DNA from: Candidatus Pacearchaeota archaeon
GTDB lineage: Archaea > Nanoarchaeota > Nanoarchaeia > Pacearchaeales > GW2011-AR1
NCBI GenBank assembly: GCA_002690445.1
Contig: NZER01000394.1
Span: forward strand, 1 to 14,287
DNA length: 14,287 nt
Direction: 5' to 3'
The position numbers and the translations under genes are program-made. The notes under the pieces are model-generated. The model was not told the DNA's origin. It was given only the letters and a program-made list of their open reading frames with translations, and ran no database searches. This document shows positions 11,450 through 14,287 of this stretch, piece by piece (the first letter of the stretch is position 1; each line of letters starts with the position of its first letter).

Positions 11450-12650
11450 TCCTGCCTCGGTGAAGGCCCTTGCAAAGAGTATAACAGAGCAAGGGCTTCT
11501 CCACCCTATTGTCTGCGTTGAACAGGATGGAGCGCTTTCTCTCGTAGCGGGAGAACGTCGCCTTCGCGCAATCGCACTGATAGCCGGGGCGAAGACCATG
11601 TACCACTGCAATGGCGAGTGGGTTAAGGGTACGCATATCCCGTGCACCTTGGTATCTGATCAGGGAGAACTTCAACTGCGGCAGGTCGAGCTGGAAGAAA
11701 ACATCCAGCGCATCGACCTCTCATGGCAGGATCGTGTCCAGGCGATCGACGCCTTGCATACCTTGCGTGTAGCAGCGAACCCTAAGCATACCGTGGGGGC
11801 GACAGGTGAAGAGCTTGGCGGTGGCGAGGCGCGTCGTGAGGTTGCCCAGGCTCAGGTCCTGGCGCGTCACCTCGACAACCCGGCCGTCGCAGCGGCGCGT
11901 TCCCGCCGTGAGGCGATGGGGATAGCGTCCCGCATTGTAGAAGCTGAGTTCCGTGCGGTGCAGGAGAAACACGCCAAGAAGAAGAAGTCGAAGCACGTTC
12001 TTCGACACGGCGACTTCCGTACCATGTACGACGAGAAGACATTTGACTGTGTTATTGCCGATCCTCCCTATGGGATGGAAGCCAGTGACTTTGGGGACGC
12101 TGCCAAGCTGGCACACACTTACGAGGACGATCCGCAAGAAGCGCTTGATCTAAACCTCGAGTTGGTCCAGTATGCCTGGGACTGCACCAAGGACAACGCA
12201 CATATGTACCTGTTTCTCGACATAGAGAATTTCCTGACCATACGGCTTCGTGCCGAACAGGTCGGCTGGACCCCCTGGCGAACGCCACTCATCTGGCACA
12301 AGGCAGGTACCCAAGGTCATGCACCGCTTGGTGAGCGAGGGTTCCGGCGCGTTCATGAGTTAATCTTGTTCTGCTCCCGTGGAGACAAAGCCTTCGGCAC
12401 AATACACAACGACGTGATTAGCCAGTCCATCCAACGGGACCGTCTCGTGGCTGCGCAAAAGCCCGTCGAGCTGTATAAGAAACTCCTCAATCTCAGTTGC
12501 TCCCCAGGCGAGCTTGTCCTCGATCCATGCTGCGGCTCGGGTACAATCTTTCCAGCAGCCGCCGAATGTTTCTTGACCGCCACTGGTATCGAGAAGGATG
12601 CGGAGACAGCGAAGCTGGCCCAGTCACGCCTGGATGAATTGAGCGAGTGA
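11373..12650 (+). CDS. ParB-domain / N6-adenine or N4-cytosine DNA methyltransferase fusion
   Basis: 425 aa from GTG 11373, with AGAGG at 11361-11365 as ribosome binding site. This start is needed for a complete N-terminal ParB/Srx domain: IVPTAEIRVKDRQRK, then KALAKSITEQGLLHPIVC, the box GERRLRA (G60-R63) and ELEENIQRIDLSWQDR. After an Arg/Lys-rich linker (about 195-205) comes the methyltransferase with DPPY (230-233) and, much later, the AdoMet-binding motif DPCCGSGT (384-391). Catalytic motif before AdoMet motif is the beta-class order. DPPY is typical of N6-adenine or N4-cytosine enzymes. The combination is known in phages and mobile elements and would modify phage DNA, perhaps to evade host nucleases; the target sequence is unknown. 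It overlaps the upstream gene by 77 bases. Confidence 0.9.
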   Translation: MEKESSLRIVPTAEIRVKDRQRKTVDPASVKALAKSITEQGLLHPIVCVEQDGALSLVAGERRLRAIALIAGAKTMYHCNGEWVKGTHIPCTLVSDQGELQLRQVELEENIQRIDLSWQDRVQAIDALHTLRVAANPKHTVGATGEELGGGEARREVAQAQVLARHLDNPAVAAARSRREAMGIASRIVEAEFRAVQEKHAKKKKSKHVLRHGDFRTMYDEKTFDCVIADPPYGMEASDFGDAAKLAHTYEDDPQEALDLNLELVQYAWDCTKDNAHMYLFLDIENFLTIRLRAEQVGWTPWRTPLIWHKAGTQGHAPLGERGFRRVHELILFCSRGDKAFGTIHNDVISQSIQRDRLVAAQKPVELYKKLLNLSCSPGELVLDPCCGSGTIFPAAAECFLTATGIEKDAETAKLAQSRLDELSE

Positions 12651-12856
12651 TGGCTCCGCCGATCGAAGTACGCGCCAGTAGCTGCCATCTTTGCGGAGGC
12701 AAGAGCCGTATCACTTCCACCCGACACATCAAGGGGTTGGTAACGCGTCGACGCCGTTGCTGGGATTGTGATGCACGCTGGTCTACCGTAGAGATCCTGC
12801 GTGTGACATACGAACGATTGAAAAGGCGAGCGGTAAACCCAAATGCCCCGCACTGA
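12650..12856 (+). CDS. NrdR-like zinc-ribbon protein (no ATP-cone)
   Basis: 68 aa from ATG 12650, which overlaps the methyltransferase stop as TGATG; GTG 12647 is one codon earlier. Cysteines C12-x2-C15 and C37-x2-C40 form a four-cysteine zinc ribbon, and the segment RRRRCWDCDARWSTVEI closely matches the end of the NrdR zinc ribbon, where the usual text is RRRRECxxCxxRFTT-x-E. Full NrdR, the repressor of ribonucleotide reductase genes, is about 150 aa and adds an ATP-cone domain; it is absent here. The product could bind DNA as a mini-regulator or act as an adaptor for the polymerase whose gene it overlaps by 14 bases. Confidence 0.8.
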   Translation: MAPPIEVRASSCHLCGGKSRITSTRHIKGLVTRRRRCWDCDARWSTVEILRVTYERLKRRAVNPNAPH

Positions 12857-14287
12857 CCCATCCGACATATTCTACGGCACCTCAGGTCCGACCGACGCGC
12901 GGATTATGCAGGTTGCCGAGTCCTGGGGTAAGACCGAGGAGGCGAAACTCATCCCCCTCTGTGGTCAGTCAGGGCAGGCGAACGACGTTCTGCTCTCCGA
13001 GTGTGGGCTTAACCGTGACGATATCTTCTCGACTAATGTCGTCAGTGCTAAGCCCGCTGGCAATGACATGAAGCAGTTCTTTTACACCACAAAGCAGGGC
13101 AACGCAGAAAAGAAGCTGAAAGTCAAAGGCTTGTTCCCAAAGGAAGAGGTCCTGCTTGGTGTAGACACACTACGAAAGCAGATCGAAGCAGTCAAGCCCG
13201 AGGTCATAATCGCTTATGGCAACTACGCCTTGTGGGCCTTGACGGACGATTGCTTCAACATCAAAGACGAGCTAGGTTACAAAACCCCAACCGGCATTAC
13301 CCAGTGGCGGGGCTCACAGCTCTACGCCAGCGAAGAAATGGGTGGGGTGAAGGTACTCCCGACCTATCATCCCGCCGCGTGGCAGCGTCAGTGGGCGTGG
13401 CGTTATGCTGTTCGACACGACCTGCGCAAACGCATCCCCCTTGCATTGAATAATAACTGGGACCCACCAGCGTATCAATTCCAGCTGCGCCCGACATTCG
13501 AGCAGGTGGTAGCACAACTAGGCTCTCTGCTCGAGCACGCTGACAACTTTGGTGATCTCACAATCGCCTCCGATCTTGAAACACGGGCTGGCCACATCGC
13601 CTGCGCGGGCATTGCATGGAACGAGTTGCAAGCCATTTGTATTCCCTTCATGTGTGTCGAGGATAAGACAGGCTACTGGTCCGAGCATGAGGAAATCCAA
13701 ATCATCCAAATGCTGCGTCGTCTGCTAACCCACCCCGGCGTCAAGGTCATCGGCCAGAACTATCTCTACGATGCACAGTACATCGCACTCTATTGGCACA
13801 TGCTGTCAACCTGCTGGCGTGACACGATGTATACGCATTGGGTCTGCTGGCCCGGCACACCAAAGGGGCTCGCCTATCTTTCATCCCTCTACTGTGCTTA
13901 CCATCGTTTCTGGAAAGACGAAGGTAAGGAATGGGTAGCGAAGATGGAGGAGGAAATCCTCTGGAATTACAACTGCATTGATTGTGTAACGACCTTCGAG
14001 TGCAACAAAGTCCTCACTGACATAGCTCGGCAGCTAGGGCTGGAAGAACAGGTCCAGGACCAGATGGACGACTTCCCCTTGCTGCTCGATATGATGATGC
14101 GTGGGGTGAAGCAAGACCTAGTCGCACGCTCGCAGGTACTCGCCGAGCTTATGGAGGTAATCGCGCAGAAGGAGCGCGAGCTTGAACCGATGGTGCCAGT
14201 GGAAATCTGGCCGCGTATTCCGAAAGCGGCGCCTTGGTATCGCAGTGACACGCAATTGAGGCAGATATTCTACGAGGTGCTCGGACA
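12843..14287 (+). CDS. Family A DNA polymerase with N-terminal uracil-DNA-glycosylase-like domain (3' end outside window)
   Basis: The frame opens at ATG 12843 and runs unbroken to the window end: 481 visible codons. Residues about 9-200 read as a family 4/5-type UDG-superfamily domain: VAESWGKTEE (24-33, in place of the usual GE-PG--ED), PLCGQSGQANDVLL (38-51), STNVV with N65, VIIAYGNYAL, and TYHPAAW with H176. The N-terminal cysteine pair for an Fe-S cluster is missing. Then comes a DEDDy 3'-5' exonuclease: SDLET (D244, E246), QNYLYDAQ (D310) and YNCID (Y376, D380). After residue 405, PLLLDMMMRGVKQDL is the usual entry into the PolI-type palm region, which is cut off. It would be the phage replicative polymerase with proofreading; the UDG domain might sense uracil or be a structural relic. 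Confidence 0.9.
   Translation, partial: MPRTDPSDIFYGTSGPTDARIMQVAESWGKTEEAKLIPLCGQSGQANDVLLSECGLNRDDIFSTNVVSAKPAGNDMKQFFYTTKQGNAEKKLKVKGLFPKEEVLLGVDTLRKQIEAVKPEVIIAYGNYALWALTDDCFNIKDELGYKTPTGITQWRGSQLYASEEMGGVKVLPTYHPAAWQRQWAWRYAVRHDLRKRIPLALNNNWDPPAYQFQLRPTFEQVVAQLGSLLEHADNFGDLTIASDLETRAGHIACAGIAWNELQAICIPFMCVEDKTGYWSEHEEIQIIQMLRRLLTHPGVKVIGQNYLYDAQYIALYWHMLSTCWRDTMYTHWVCWPGTPKGLAYLSSLYCAYHRFWKDEGKEWVAKMEEEILWNYNCIDCVTTFECNKVLTDIARQLGLEEQVQDQMDDFPLLLDMMMRGVKQDLVARSQVLAELMEVIAQKERELEPMVPVEIWPRIPKAAPWYRSDTQLRQIFYEVLG

Noticed and set aside
12353..12868. Minus-strand frame of 171 codons opposite the methyltransferase end
   Set aside because: Antisense to the conserved DPCCGSGT motif and the zinc-ribbon gene; no supporting signal.

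Overview
This window looks like part of a tailed dsDNA bacteriophage genome (or a closely phage-derived element). Every convincing gene is on the + strand. The genes are short, tightly packed and often overlap by 1-4 bases (ATGA, TGATG). Most early products are unrecognisable proteins of about 70-130 aa, followed by a block of replication and recombination proteins. GC content is in the upper 50s by eye. The two good promoters are near-consensus sigma70 type and most genes have strong AGGAGG-like ribosome binding sites, so a Gram-negative, probably proteobacterial, host is likely (inference). No tRNA, CRISPR array, insertion sequence, integrase or phage RNA polymerase was seen.

Layout. (1) 1-133 is the C-terminal end of a gene whose start lies outside the window; a textbook Rho-independent terminator follows at 145-185. 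(2) 186-537 is non-coding and odd in composition (C10 run, T9 run, GC-rich blocks, one palindromic operator-like site). (3) A strong promoter at 538-566, with a perfect 14-bp palindrome between -35 and -10, drives a leftmost operon of about eleven genes (615-4751). These include a DUF2786-type protein, a stand-alone SLOG/DUF2493-like nucleotide-binding protein and many unknowns. Hairpins without T-tracts lie between some of the genes. (4) A second promoter at 4761-4790 is a sequence relative of the first, down to the operator. It starts the second operon with a small ribbon-helix-helix protein whose ATG lies almost exactly at the predicted transcription start. (5) 4963-14287 carries the DNA metabolism genes: a Cas4/AddB-like PD-(D/E)XK nuclease with four cysteines, a Sak4-like ATPase, a probable single-strand-binding protein, an SF1B (RecD/Dda-like) helicase, a ParB-domain/DNA methyltransferase fusion, an NrdR-like zinc ribbon, and finally a family A DNA polymerase (cut by the window end) that carries a uracil-DNA-glycosylase-superfamily domain at its N-terminus.

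How it may work together (inference). Host RNA polymerase reads both promoters. The operator ACCGnnCGGT occurs at both, and a third copy at 265-274, so one repressor, either phage-made (the RHH protein is the natural candidate) or a host TetR-type regulator, could switch both operons. The nuclease, annealing ATPase and SSB form a recombination set, while the helicase and polymerase form the replication core. The methyltransferase probably modifies phage DNA. A terminator-like hairpin just upstream of the helicase could set the dose of the replication genes. The most noteworthy items are the paired operator-promoters with a nearly leaderless regulator gene, a shared C-terminal peptide (VVATPLS-A/D-F) on the first gene of one operon and the second gene of the other, the UDG-polymerase fusion, and the ParB-methyltransferase fusion.
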